NCBI RefSeq assembly: GCF_023954305.1
Contig: NZ_JAMLIG010000001.1
Span: forward strand, 2,728,001-2,792,000
DNA length: 64,000 nt
Direction of reading: 5' to 3'
Origin: Mesorhizobium sp.
GTDB taxonomy: Bacteria > Pseudomonadota > Alphaproteobacteria > Rhizobiales > Rhizobiaceae
The notes beneath the pieces are model-generated. The model was not told the origin of the DNA and did no database searches. It saw nothing but the letters and a program-made list of their open reading frames with translations. Position 1 is the stretch's first letter. The number at the start of each line of letters is the position of its first letter. Position numbers and translations under genes: made by a program. Of this stretch, positions 8,101-16,666 are shown in pieces.

Positions 8101-9396
8101 CTATAGATAGACAAGATATAGAGAAAGTATCGGAAATACTGTAATCACTACAAGTCTTATAATATCTGACGCGACAAATAATGTTACTCCTCGAAAGATC
8201 GTCGCCAATGGAATGTCTCGAGAAACTTCTTTCAGGACGAAAACGTTGAGGCCTATAGGAGGGGTAATCATGCCCAGCTCAATTACAACGATGTTGACAA
8301 TCGCCCACCACACAGGATCGTAGCCAAGCGACACGATCAACGGGAGTACGAAAGGCAACGTAATCAGCATTGCGGAGACGGTCTCGAAGACGGCGCCCAG
8401 CATCAGATACATCAGCAGCAGGGCGAAGATTATCCCGAGGGGAGGAACGTCCAGGCCGCCTATCTGCGCTACCAGAGCCTGAGGCGCACCGCTGATCGTG
8501 AAGAAATAAGAGAAAATCGAAGCGCCGAAGATGATCAGGTAGATCACCGCCGTATTGGCCGCGGTTTCTCCCAGGGCCCGCAGGAAGGCCTGCCAAGTCA
8601 TGGTACCGCGGGCAACTGCTATGAACAGCGTGAACGTGGCGCCAACAGCCGCAGCCTCGTTGACCGTCACGACGCCGCCGTAGATACCCCCGATTACCGA
8701 GGCAAGCAGTGCGATGACCGCCCAGCTCTGCCCGATGATCCGTAGCCTTTCGCGCCAGGGGACCCTGTCGCCTGCCGGTCCGGCTTCAGGATAATAGTGG
8801 GTGTATATTGCGATGGCCACCATATGGAAAGCGACTGCCATGATTGCCGGAATGACGGCAGCCATGAACACGTCGAGAATTGAGACTTGGGCTAGGACCG
8901 CATAAATCACCATAATGATGGACGGCGGCACCAGCGCACCAAGCGTTCCGCCCGCGGCAATGCAACCGGTCGCGAAAGAAGGTGCATAACCACGTGCGAG
9001 CATCTGCGGCAGAGCCACGCGGCCGAACGTAGCCGCCGTCGCCGGCGAAGAGCCGCAGATGGCGCCGAACAGTGCGCAGCCGCCCATTGTAGCCATTGCG
9101 AGGCCGCCGCGCCAATGTCCCAGAAAAGCGTTCGCCAGCCGGTAGATCTCCGCTGACAGCCCTCCTGCGGTGGCAAAGCTGCCCATCAAGAGAAAAAGCG
9201 GGATGACAGCGAACTCATAGTTCGTGATAACGCCCGCGGGTTCGGACACGAGAATGCTTAGCGCGGGCCGGATGCCTTCCAGTGCCCAATAGCCAAGGAA
9301 TCCGGCCATAGCCATCGCGATGCCGATTGGCACACGGACGAGGATGAGCAGGAACATGAAGGCGAGCCCAAGCCCGCCAATCACCAGGGGATCCAT
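8101..9396 (-). CDS. dctM: TRAP transporter large permease (DctM)
   Basis: A 431-residue, about 12-helix membrane subunit of a tripartite ATP-independent periplasmic transporter, which uses the sodium gradient to import organic acids. Family features include LLILVRVPIGIAMAMAGF at the start, ALFGAICGSSPATAATFG near residue 93, and MITPPIGLNVFVLKEV near the end. The length is normal. The ATG at 9396 overlaps the dctQ stop as TAATG and is preceded by GGAGG, so the two are translationally coupled. Confidence 0.95.
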   Translation of the reverse strand: MDPLVIGGLGLAFMFLLILVRVPIGIAMAMAGFLGYWALEGIRPALSILVSEPAGVITNYEFAVIPLFLLMGSFATAGGLSAEIYRLANAFLGHWRGGLAMATMGGCALFGAICGSSPATAATFGRVALPQMLARGYAPSFATGCIAAGGTLGALVPPSIIMVIYAVLAQVSILDVFMAAVIPAIMAVAFHMVAIAIYTHYYPEAGPAGDRVPWRERLRIIGQSWAVIALLASVIGGIYGGVVTVNEAAAVGATFTLFIAVARGTMTWQAFLRALGETAANTAVIYLIIFGASIFSYFFTISGAPQALVAQIGGLDVPPLGIIFALLLMYLMLGAVFETVSAMLITLPFVLPLIVSLGYDPVWWAIVNIVVIELGMITPPIGLNVFVLKEVSRDIPLATIFRGVTLFVASDIIRLVVITVFPILSLYLVYL

Positions 9397-9926
9397 TAAA
9401 ATTCCTCCGTCTGGTGAGGCCGTTCTACTTCCATCCCGAGCAGCATGCTCCGGATGGATAGGAACAAAGCTAATGACTGCACTGGTATACAAAGAATAAA
9501 AAGAGAAGTTGTTGCAACCCACCATGGTGCAACAGGCAATTGGAGTGTAAAGGACGTTTCGCCATCCAGCATGACTTCGCCGGTGTAGATAATCAACTGC
9601 CATCCGAGCAGTGCGAAAAATGCTAAGGTTAGAGAGTCCGCCAATACATCGAAGAATAGGCGGAGTCGTTTCGGCATCATTCTCACCCCGAACTCAATCC
9701 GAATGTTTCGTCGCTCCGCCAGGGCAGCCGGGAAGCAGGCCGCCATGGCCACAGCGATGAACAATGTCGAGAGGTCATAGACTCCCGTGATCGGCGAGGA
9801 GAAAAGCCACCTCGCCCCGACATCTGCCAACGTCGCAACGGCAATGACCAACAGGGCCGCCAACCCGACCAGCGCGAGCAGGCGAGTTGACTTGATGTTC
9901 AATCTGTTGACGTCCTCAATGGTCAT
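9396..9926 (-). CDS. dctQ: TRAP transporter small permease (DctQ)
   Basis: A 176-residue four-helix subunit that pairs with DctM. ATLADVGARWLFSSPITGVYDL is the family hallmark at the end of helix 1 (about residues 33-53), and AERRNIRIEFGVRMMP follows helix 2. The ATG at 9926 follows GGGGAG; the frame starts two codons earlier only with TTG. It lies 31 bp downstream of the binding-protein gene, giving the usual P-Q-M order. Confidence 0.93.
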   Translation of the reverse strand: MTIEDVNRLNIKSTRLLALVGLAALLVIAVATLADVGARWLFSSPITGVYDLSTLFIAVAMAACFPAALAERRNIRIEFGVRMMPKRLRLFFDVLADSLTLAFFALLGWQLIIYTGEVMLDGETSFTLQLPVAPWWVATTSLFILCIPVQSLALFLSIRSMLLGMEVERPHQTEEF

Positions 9927-9957
9927 CTGCAACTCCCCAAGCTCAGGCTAGCGAAGC

Positions 9958-10959
9958 TTAGTTTGCGCGCAATTTGCCGAGGGCCTCCACCCACGTCGTC
10001 TGCAGGTCACCGCCGCGATCCTGTGCGGCCACATACGTCGCCGAACAGTTGGACATAGCCTCACCCCACTTGGCCCGGTCTTCTTCCGACGGGATGACGA
10101 CCGACTGTTTGGGATCAGCCTGCACCTGCGCCAGCCGCTTTTCTCCTTCGGCATCCATTGCGGCACCGAATATTCGTGCCAGCGCTTCACCACCCTTCTC
10201 GTGCATGATGTCCCGCACTTCTTCGGGCAGCGCCTCGAATTTGGCCTTGTCCATCACGAAGCCGAAGGGGATCGAACCGAAAGCGTTGTGGTAGTGATAG
10301 GGAGTGGCGTCGGCTACGCCGAACGCGAAAAGGGCAGGATAATGAAGGGCGATCCCTTCAACGACACCTCGTGCCAGGCTTTCGGCTGCCTTGCCGATCG
10401 GCATGCCGACCGGCACGCCGCCCAGCAGCTCCACACAGCCTTGTTCGAGCGGGCCAGCGGTGCGCATTTTCAACCCCTTGATGTCCTCGATTGAGGAAAT
10501 CGGCTTCGTGGAGTGAACGAGATAGGGCGAAGTGACAAAGGTGCTGATCACCTCGAGGTCGTCATAGCCCCGCAGCTTGCCATCCTGAAGCATCCGCCAG
10601 AACGCAACAGAGCCTTCAAGGGCGCTGTTTGAGGTGGCCGGGAGTTCCGTGACCCAGTTGTCCGGGAAGAGACCGGGATTGTAGGCGGGGATGATGAAAG
10701 CGATATCGGCAACGCCGTCCTTCAGCATCTTGATCTGTTTTGATCCATCTCGCCCAAGGGTTCCGCCAGGAAACATCTGGATCTTCACCTTGCCGCCGGA
10801 TGCCTCTTCCACCGCACGGGCCCAGGGCAGCATGGCCTGCTGGTAGGTGATCTCTTGTTCAGGTGTGAAAACCGAGAACTTCAGCGTTATGTCCTGCGCA
10901 GAGACCTGCCCAGATGACAACAATCCGATCGCAAACGCGGCCAGCGAGATCTTCTTCAT
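9958..10959 (-). CDS. dctP: TRAP transporter solute-binding protein (DctP)
   Basis: A 333-residue periplasmic binding protein. A signal peptide (about residues 1-22, MKKISLAAFAIGLLSSGQVS then AQD) is followed by TLKFSVFTPEQEI. GLKMRTAGPLEQGCVELLGG contains the arginine that in this family usually pairs with a substrate carboxylate, suggesting an organic-acid ligand. The ATG at 10959 has GGAGGAG upstream, and the 26-codon extension before it is rejected. It heads the operon dctP-dctQ-dctM-cupin-MetE-like. The palindrome at 11036-11073 lies about 80 bp upstream and probably controls it. Confidence 0.93.
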   Translation of the reverse strand: MKKISLAAFAIGLLSSGQVSAQDITLKFSVFTPEQEITYQQAMLPWARAVEEASGGKVKIQMFPGGTLGRDGSKQIKMLKDGVADIAFIIPAYNPGLFPDNWVTELPATSNSALEGSVAFWRMLQDGKLRGYDDLEVISTFVTSPYLVHSTKPISSIEDIKGLKMRTAGPLEQGCVELLGGVPVGMPIGKAAESLARGVVEGIALHYPALFAFGVADATPYHYHNAFGSIPFGFVMDKAKFEALPEEVRDIMHEKGGEALARIFGAAMDAEGEKRLAQVQADPKQSVVIPSEEDRAKWGEAMSNCSATYVAAQDRGGDLQTTWVEALGKLRAN

Positions 10960-11035
10960 AGTGCTCCTCCGTTTTGGGTGCCGCGCTATGGCTCGGCAGC
11001 GCCCGAAATCTCTATGGGAGTTCTCTCCGAATGTC

Positions 11036-11073
11036 AAACGCCTGTTTCATTCATTTGAATGAAACAGGCGTTT
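11036..11073. promoter_or_regulatory. Perfect palindrome upstream of dctP, probable TetR operator
   Basis: Two 18-bp arms (11036-11053 and 11056-11073) are exact reverse complements around a TT centre; the core reads TTCATTCATTTGAATGAA. It lies 77 bp before the dctP start. A related sequence (29 of 38 bases identical) lies at 12173-12210. There is no T-run, so an operator fits better than a terminator. The TetR protein encoded at 13657 is the obvious candidate binder. Confidence 0.72.
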
Positions 11074-11162
11074 CCATCGACTTGACCGAGGTTCGGATCA
11101 ACACATTGTCGGGTTGGACCCGAACAACCTGCCAACTTCTGGAAGCCAATGCCCCTGAGGGG

Positions 11163-11975
11163 TCAATCGACTATGCACTGACCGGCGTTTTCGATATCGC
11201 GACGCATCGATCTGAAAGTTGCGCCACGACGCTCAAGGATTGGAAGTGCGCCCAGAGCTTCAACTATGTGAACAAGGGTCGGCAGTTGCTCCCATGTCGA
11301 CGGCAAGAACCGGACGTCCCCGGACCCTGTAGAATATCCCATGACCTCGGCTGGAGCTACGGTAGGCGTTAGGATCACGCCCTCGAAATCAGTCTCGCCG
11401 GGACATCCGACACGCGGCACATAGCGGTAGTGCAGGGTGCCGTCGGTCGGCGGTGCAGGCTCGGGCGCCGTAGGGCTGAGGCCGTTCAGCTCCAGCTCGA
11501 GGAACCGGTGACCTTCCCAACTCGCCGTGCACAGGACCTGGCCATCAATGACCTGCGGAGGGTGAATGTCGCAGAACACCTTCGCATAACCGAGCTCATC
11601 GCGACCTGTGATGATCGGATCAGCTTTGTTTTCCCATAGCACTGCGAGGAAGGACCCGCGCAATCGCCTGGAACTGCCCTCATAGCGTGCGGGTATTTTT
11701 ACCCCGAGCGTATTGTAGCCTCGTCCTGCAAGCCACTGGATCTCGCGCATATAGCTGAATTCGACGGTTACGACCGGTTCGCCGTCTAACACCAAGCCCG
11801 GAGGAAGCAGCGACTGCGCCGCACTAGCGCTGGTCAGGAAACCGCTGGCATAGACGTCAATATGTGCGAGATGGTTGTCGTATCGCCCTCCGCCTACGCG
11901 CTGGCGAGGGCCGGGCATTGGACCGAACGATACCGGCATCCGATACCGTAGCCGCCCATCCGAGACTAGGTTCAT
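11163..11975 (-). CDS. Acetoacetate decarboxylase family protein
   Basis: A 270-residue protein of the ADC superfamily. GRDELGYAKVF (about residues 122-132) contains the lysine expected to form the Schiff base with a beta-keto acid. Only one lysine is present there, whereas classical acetoacetate decarboxylase has two adjacent ones, so a divergent reaction (for example hydrolysis or aldol-type chemistry on a larger keto acid) is possible. The ATG at 11975 follows CTAGGAG. It is transcribed away from the amidohydrolase gene, and the two share the 12.2-kb palindrome between them. Confidence 0.8.
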   Translation of the reverse strand: MNLVSDGRLRYRMPVSFGPMPGPRQRVGGGRYDNHLAHIDVYASGFLTSASAAQSLLPPGLVLDGEPVVTVEFSYMREIQWLAGRGYNTLGVKIPARYEGSSRRLRGSFLAVLWENKADPIITGRDELGYAKVFCDIHPPQVIDGQVLCTASWEGHRFLELELNGLSPTAPEPAPPTDGTLHYRYVPRVGCPGETDFEGVILTPTVAPAEVMGYSTGSGDVRFLPSTWEQLPTLVHIVEALGALPILERRGATFRSMRRDIENAGQCIVD

Positions 11976-12172
11976 CCATATTCTCCTAGGTTTAGCACCC
12001 GTTCACCGGCCGCTGTCCGACCCTGATCGGCAACCCAATCCTCAGGCCACCGCGGCATTCCCGCTCACCCGCGAACCCCCACCAGATGCCGAAACCGTCG
12101 GAACCTGCCCAGTGGGTGCCGTGTGGCTCGGAAGCGGAACGACGTGAAACTAGCAGGAAGGCGACAAACATC

Positions 12173-12210
12173 AAACGTTTGTTTTATTCACTTGAATGAA
12201 GCTTCTGTTT
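12173..12210. promoter_or_regulatory. Imperfect palindrome between the ADC-like and amidohydrolase genes
   Basis: Aligns base for base over 38 positions with the perfect palindrome at 11036-11073, with 29 identities; the shared core is ATTCA-YT-TGAATGAA. It lies 30 bp before the amidohydrolase start and about 200 bp before the ADC-like start. Position and sequence suggest the same regulator binds both sites. Confidence 0.68.
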
Positions 12211-12239
12211 AAGGCACGTTGTGGGCTAGGAAAACAAGA

Positions 12240-13667
12240 GTGAACGACTCGATGCCTAGCAACTGCCTCATACGAAACGTTTTCGTGGCCGACCCTGATT
12301 CGGAGCATGCCCTCTTCCCTCGTCCATCCAACATTTTCGTACGCAATGGACGGATCGCTGCCATTGGCCCGGATGTGTGGGCGTCAGACGTGGAGATCAT
12401 CGACGGGAGAGGCGCGATCGCCTGTGCGGGAATGGTCGATTCCCACCGGCATATCTGGCAAACTGCCATCCGCGGAGTGGCCGCAGACTGGTCGTTGGCG
12501 GACTACGTTCGCGAAATCCGAGTAGGGTATGCCGCCCCGTACTCCCCTGACCATGTCTATCTGAGCAACTACGTTGGAGCGCTCGAAGCGCTCGATACCG
12601 GCGTAACCGCCGTATGCGATTTCTCGCACATCATGAATAGTCCCGCACACACCGAAGCAGCGATTCAGGGTCTCACCGATGCTGGAATTCGCGGTGTGTT
12701 CTGCTACGGATTCTACGACGTTCCCACCCGCAGCAGAGCCTTTGCCAATCATTCCGATCGGGTCCGTCACGCCGACGAGGTCGCCCGCATCTTCCGCTCC
12801 ACTGCCGGACCATTGCTTGATTTTGGACTGGCTCTTACCGAGTTCGCGCTTGTAGACGGAGAGCAGACAGATGATGAGATCGCCATTGCCCGCCGTCATG
12901 ACGCGCTGATCACTCTGCATGTCGGAGGGTATAGCTACCCGCGCGGCATTGGATATCTGAAGGAGCGTGGCAAGCTTGGTCCCGACATGCTTCATGTTCA
13001 TGCGAATTGGAGCACAATAGAGGAGCTGGAACTGCTGGTGCAGGCTGGGGGAAGTCTCTCGGTGACGCCGGAGACGGAGATGCAGATGGGTATGGGCTTG
13101 CCCATGACCAACAAGCTTCTCGAAGTAGGCGGGATGCCGAGTTTTGGCGTCGACATCGTGTCCAACAACAGCGGCGACATGCTGACCCAGTTGCGGCTGG
13201 GCCTCCAGATGGCTCGTGCGATCGATAATCAGAAAACCATCGAAACTGGCAAGGCACCCGACAAGATTACGATGACAGTCCGCGACGCTCTGCGTTTTGG
13301 GACAGAAGGCGGAGCCCGCGCCATTCGAAAGCAAGGTGAGATCGGACGGCTCACCAAGGGCCTCCTGGCGGATATCGTGTTGTTTTCGGCTCAGGGGCTG
13401 CACATGGCACCTATGACCGACCCCGTTGGAATGCTCCTTTTGCAGTCCCGACCAGGTGACGTGGAACTGGTGATGGTCGAGGGACGTATCGTAAAGCGAG
13501 ACGGGCGGCTCGTGAACGTGGACTATGCGGGGCTTACGGCCAAATTGAGTGACGCCTTCCGAGAGATCGCCGAACACGTCGAAGGTGCGCGTGATAAGTC
13601 GACGCTGTCGGCCAAGCGTTGGCTGAACACTCTTCAGAGGACCACTGGAGGTCAAGGTGCTGCTTGA
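12240..13667 (+). CDS. Amidohydrolase family protein (TrzN/AtzA/SSN-type), copy 1
   Basis: A metal-dependent hydrolase or deaminase of about 475 residues. The PGFVDTHTH-type metal motif appears as MVDSHRHIWQ (histidines about 69 and 71), followed by further ligands in LITLHVGG, DMLHVHANW and the aspartate in FGVDIVSNN. The N- and C-terminal beta-sandwich pieces are present. Relatives act on triazines, purines and other cyclic amidines or amides; the substrate here is unknown. The GTG at 12240 has AGGA upstream; ATG at 12252 is the alternative. It overlaps the TetR gene by 11 bp. A paralogue lies at 24450. Confidence 0.85.
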   Translation: MNDSMPSNCLIRNVFVADPDSEHALFPRPSNIFVRNGRIAAIGPDVWASDVEIIDGRGAIACAGMVDSHRHIWQTAIRGVAADWSLADYVREIRVGYAAPYSPDHVYLSNYVGALEALDTGVTAVCDFSHIMNSPAHTEAAIQGLTDAGIRGVFCYGFYDVPTRSRAFANHSDRVRHADEVARIFRSTAGPLLDFGLALTEFALVDGEQTDDEIAIARRHDALITLHVGGYSYPRGIGYLKERGKLGPDMLHVHANWSTIEELELLVQAGGSLSVTPETEMQMGMGLPMTNKLLEVGGMPSFGVDIVSNNSGDMLTQLRLGLQMARAIDNQKTIETGKAPDKITMTVRDALRFGTEGGARAIRKQGEIGRLTKGLLADIVLFSAQGLHMAPMTDPVGMLLLQSRPGDVELVMVEGRIVKRDGRLVNVDYAGLTAKLSDAFREIAEHVEGARDKSTLSAKRWLNTLQRTTGGQGAA

Positions 13668-14304
13668 GAAGGCCCGACAGGACGAAACGAAAGAAAAGAT
13701 CCGAGCGACCGCCCGAAAGCTTATGGCTGAGAAGGGGATCGAGAATGTGACAATCCGGGACATCGCGGCGACCGCCGGCGCGAACGTTGCCGCGATCAAC
13801 TATCATTTCCGCAACAAGGAGTTGCTGACCTATGAGGTCCTGCGCGATGTGGCGCGCAACAGCGTCAAGCGTCGGTTGGCGATGCTCGATGAAACGGAGG
13901 CCGCCGCAGCAAGCGAAGGGCGCGTCGTCACCGTTCCAGAGATCGTGCGATGCTTCATTGAAGGCTACTTGCCCGAGGACAGTTCGACCGACGGTGACCT
14001 TCTCGCGAAGCTGATCCTGAAGAACCGTCTCACTCCGACCGAGTGGACCTCCGCAATCCTCAGCGAAGAGATTGAGAAGATGGCCCACAGGTTCGTGGAG
14101 GCGTTGCGTAAAGCTACCCCTCATATCACGGAAAAGGATCTTGGCTGGCGCTATCACTTTATGGTCGGAACAGTCGTTATCGCCCTGAACGATCGCAGCA
14201 ATCCCGGTCGTATGCTGCGCCTTACGCGCGGCGAATGCGACACCGATGACCGGGCCGAACTCCGGCGCCAGCTTGAGGCACAGCTTGTTCGGACCTTCGC
14301 TTAG
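13657..14304 (+). CDS. TetR/AcrR-family transcriptional regulator, copy 1
   Basis: A 215-residue repressor with an N-terminal helix-turn-helix: ARKLMAEKGIENVTIRDIAA (about residues 19-38) then GANVAAINYHFRNKELL. The ligand-binding C-terminal half resembles the CerR/YbiH group in form but is not assignable. The GTG start at 13657 lies inside the end of the amidohydrolase gene with GGAGG upstream, so it is cotranscribed and coupled. The palindromes at 11036 and 12173 are probable targets, which would make it an autoregulator of the amidohydrolase operon and a controller of the TRAP operon. Confidence 0.9.
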   Translation: MLLEKARQDETKEKIRATARKLMAEKGIENVTIRDIAATAGANVAAINYHFRNKELLTYEVLRDVARNSVKRRLAMLDETEAAAASEGRVVTVPEIVRCFIEGYLPEDSSTDGDLLAKLILKNRLTPTEWTSAILSEEIEKMAHRFVEALRKATPHITEKDLGWRYHFMVGTVVIALNDRSNPGRMLRLTRGECDTDDRAELRRQLEAQLVRTFA

Positions 14305-14336
14305 CAGCGATAACCCAGAGCCTACTTTGTGGACAT

Positions 14337-15608
14337 ATGCGTATGACCGGATTGCTAAGAAGTTGGATTGCGTCGGCAAATTCCGAGACCACTGATTTTC
14401 CGCTCAACAACTTGCCCTACGGGGTCTTCAGTGGCGGCCAGGAAACACCGCGCTGCGGCGTCGCGATCGGCGATCTCATTCTCGACGTGACTGGTCTTGA
14501 GCGGGCAGGGCTGATTGGAGCACCCGGTGCGCCGGACTTCCAAGAGCCGGCGTGGAATACATTCATGCGACGCGGACCGGGAGCTTGGAGGGTGTTTAGG
14601 GCGCGGCTAACCGAGTTGCTCATCGAAGGCAGCGAAACTCAGGAAGTGGTCGCGCCGTTTCTCGTCCCAATGAACAGCGTGAAAATGCACCTGCCATTCG
14701 AGGTAACCGGCTTCACCGATTTCTTCGCAAACCTCGATCACGCAACCAATGCTGGAACGATATTTCGCGGACCCTCGGATGCTGTGGCTTCCAACTGGTA
14801 TGATATTCCGGTCGGCTACAATGGACGGGCAGTGACCGTCTATGTGTCAGGCACACCAATCCGCCGGCCCCTCGGCCAGGTTCTGCTGCCGGGTTCGGAA
14901 CGCCCGGTCCTAATGCCTGAACCGAAGCTGGACTACGAGTTGGAACTCGGTGCGGTCGTCGGAACGGACCATGCCGGATTTCAGCCAGTCAATCTTGCAG
15001 ACGCCGATGCGATGATATTCGGCTATGTCCTCGTGAACGACTGGTCGGCGCGCGGCATCCAGGCTTGGGAAGCCAGGCCACTAGGTCCGTTTCTCGCCAA
15101 GAGCTTTGCCACTTCGATAAGTCCGTGGGTCGTGCCTGCAGCAGCGCTTGCGCCGTTTCGCTGCCCTCCGCCTTCGCGCGTCCATCCGCTCCTGCCCTAC
15201 CTGTCCGAAAGCTACCCCACCCATTTCGACATCGAGGTGGAAGCGCGAATGAAGACCCAGGAATCACAGAGCGAGTTGGTGATCGCGACAACGAACTACC
15301 GGCGAATGTACTTTTCGCTCGCACAACAGCTCTGTCACCACATGATCAACGGTACTGCCATGAGAGCGGGTGACCTGTTGGGCTCCGGCACGATAAGCGG
15401 ACCAGCTCCGGAAAACCGAGGCTGTCTCCTCGAGCGCACTTGGAACGGCACCGAGGCACTCACCTTTCCTGACGGCACGCGACGGACTTTTCTCGAGGAC
15501 GGTGACGAGATAGCGCTCACCGGTCGCGCGCTAGGTGGGGACTATCGAATCGGTTTCGGCGAATGTCGTGGGCGGATCTTGAAAGCCCCGATTTGGCCAG
15601 CCGGGTAG
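14337..15608 (+). CDS. Fumarylacetoacetase (full-length FAH)
   Basis: A 423-residue two-domain protein of the fumarylacetoacetate hydrolase family, which cleaves a carbon-carbon bond in beta-diketo acids, classically fumarylacetoacetate to fumarate and acetoacetate. The N-terminal domain (about 20-130) is present. The catalytic part has WYDIPVGYNGRAVTVYVSG and EPKLDYELELGAVVG with the metal-binding glutamates, then FGYVLVNDWSARGIQAWE. The usual HATN segment is present as DHATNAG. It lies 32 bp after the TetR gene. In this context it may act on a different diketo acid than in tyrosine breakdown; no hmgA or other tyrosine gene is nearby. Confidence 0.88.
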   Translation: MRMTGLLRSWIASANSETTDFPLNNLPYGVFSGGQETPRCGVAIGDLILDVTGLERAGLIGAPGAPDFQEPAWNTFMRRGPGAWRVFRARLTELLIEGSETQEVVAPFLVPMNSVKMHLPFEVTGFTDFFANLDHATNAGTIFRGPSDAVASNWYDIPVGYNGRAVTVYVSGTPIRRPLGQVLLPGSERPVLMPEPKLDYELELGAVVGTDHAGFQPVNLADADAMIFGYVLVNDWSARGIQAWEARPLGPFLAKSFATSISPWVVPAAALAPFRCPPPSRVHPLLPYLSESYPTHFDIEVEARMKTQESQSELVIATTNYRRMYFSLAQQLCHHMINGTAMRAGDLLGSGTISGPAPENRGCLLERTWNGTEALTFPDGTRRTFLEDGDEIALTGRALGGDYRIGFGECRGRILKAPIWPAG

Positions 15609-15811
15609 TAGTCGGTTTTCCCGATTGAACATTCTGATTGGCCTGCTGCCGGTTTTTCGGAGACCAGGTTGAGTTAGCATAGCTTGCTCCTCGAATTCGA
15701 TCGGCTGAGATAGCTCAGTGTGGAGTGCAGCCTTCAATACGAGTCCGTCTTCGAGCGATCGCGCATCATGCCAGCCATAGCATGACCCTGGGTCTGCCTC
15801 TCTATGGGCAA

Positions 15812-15858
15812 TTGACCAACAATTGTTGGGCGGTATACCAGCGTCAATCAGACGCTGG
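15812..15858 (+). promoter_or_regulatory. Promoter of TetR copy 2 with embedded palindromes
   Basis: A -35 box TTGACC (15812-15817) and -10 box TATACC (15834-15839) are 16 bp apart. The spacer holds a perfect 14-bp palindrome, CCAACAATTGTTGG (15816-15829). A second inverted repeat, CCAGCGTC/GACGCTGG with a 5-base gap (15838-15858), covers the -10 box and transcription start. Both sites would block RNA polymerase if bound, so autorepression by the downstream TetR protein is likely. Confidence 0.6.
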
Positions 15859-15870
15859 AGAGAATGTGTC

Positions 15871-16560
15871 GTGGCCGACAAAAATTCGCGCCCCTCCGGG
15901 CACGCCGACATAGCCGAATCCACCGAGATCGCGATACTGGACGCTGCGGAACACCTTTTCGCTGACCACGGCTTTGATGCCACCTCCGTTCGCGCTATCG
16001 GCACCAAAGCTGGCGTCAATCCCGCGCTGCTCCACTACTATTTCTCTACGAAGGAGGATCTGCTCCGCAGGGTAGTCGAGCGCCGCTCGAGCTCCATCAA
16101 TTCGATCCGGCGCGAACGTCTTCTAATGCTGTTCGCAAATTCCTCGCCCACGTTGCCGACGCTGGAAGATGTTCTTGAAGTGATCATTCGACCGACGATC
16201 GAATTGGGACGCGACGAGAACCAGGGAGGCAGTAGCTATACACGCATCATCCATACACTGTCGGCAGCGAAGGATCCGCGCTTCTATAGACTCATCGCAG
16301 ACAATTTTGACCCCATCGCGCGCTATTCGATTGAGTGCATCCAGCGCGTCGTCCCCGATCTGACTAAAGCTGATGCGGTCGACTGCTACATGTCGATGAT
16401 CCAGATCTCCTTCATGTTGATGGCGCCGACCGGACGTGCCGTCGCATTGGCCGATGGTCATAAATACGAGCAAGATGCGGAGCGCGCGATCAGGTTCGCA
16501 ACACTGTTCGCTGCCGCAGGTATCCGCGCTTTGGCGGTCAGACGAGCGGCGCCGGCCTGA
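15871..16560 (+). CDS. TetR/AcrR-family transcriptional regulator, copy 2
   Basis: A 229-residue regulator. The HTH lies in ILDAAEHLFADHGFDATSVR (about residues 16-35) followed by KAGVNPALLHYYFSTKEDLL. A C-terminal TetR_C-like region has PTIELGRDENQGGSSYTRII. The GTG at 15871 follows GGAGAG; an upstream TTG in frame would lie inside the promoter. It precedes the ABC importer cluster by about 105 bp in the same orientation and probably controls it, but operator sites there were not found. Confidence 0.88.
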   Translation: MADKNSRPSGHADIAESTEIAILDAAEHLFADHGFDATSVRAIGTKAGVNPALLHYYFSTKEDLLRRVVERRSSSINSIRRERLLMLFANSSPTLPTLEDVLEVIIRPTIELGRDENQGGSSYTRIIHTLSAAKDPRFYRLIADNFDPIARYSIECIQRVVPDLTKADAVDCYMSMIQISFMLMAPTGRAVALADGHKYEQDAERAIRFATLFAAAGIRALAVRRAAPA

Positions 16561-16666
16561 AGCCTTGAATTACTGCTGACGAACACCACGAATCCATATT
16601 GATCGATTGCCCAAATTCTGATAGTCATTCGCTCAAATCGAGCGGACTTCGGGAGGGGGCGGCTTT

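Noticed and set aside
7524..8114. Longer cupin start at 8114
   Set aside because: The codon there is TTG, the added 17 residues are not family-like and would overlap dctM; the ATG at 8063 is used.
11036..11073. Perfect palindrome considered as a bidirectional terminator
   Set aside because: The stem is AT-rich without a T-run on either side, and a related copy lies in a divergent promoter region, so an operator fits better.
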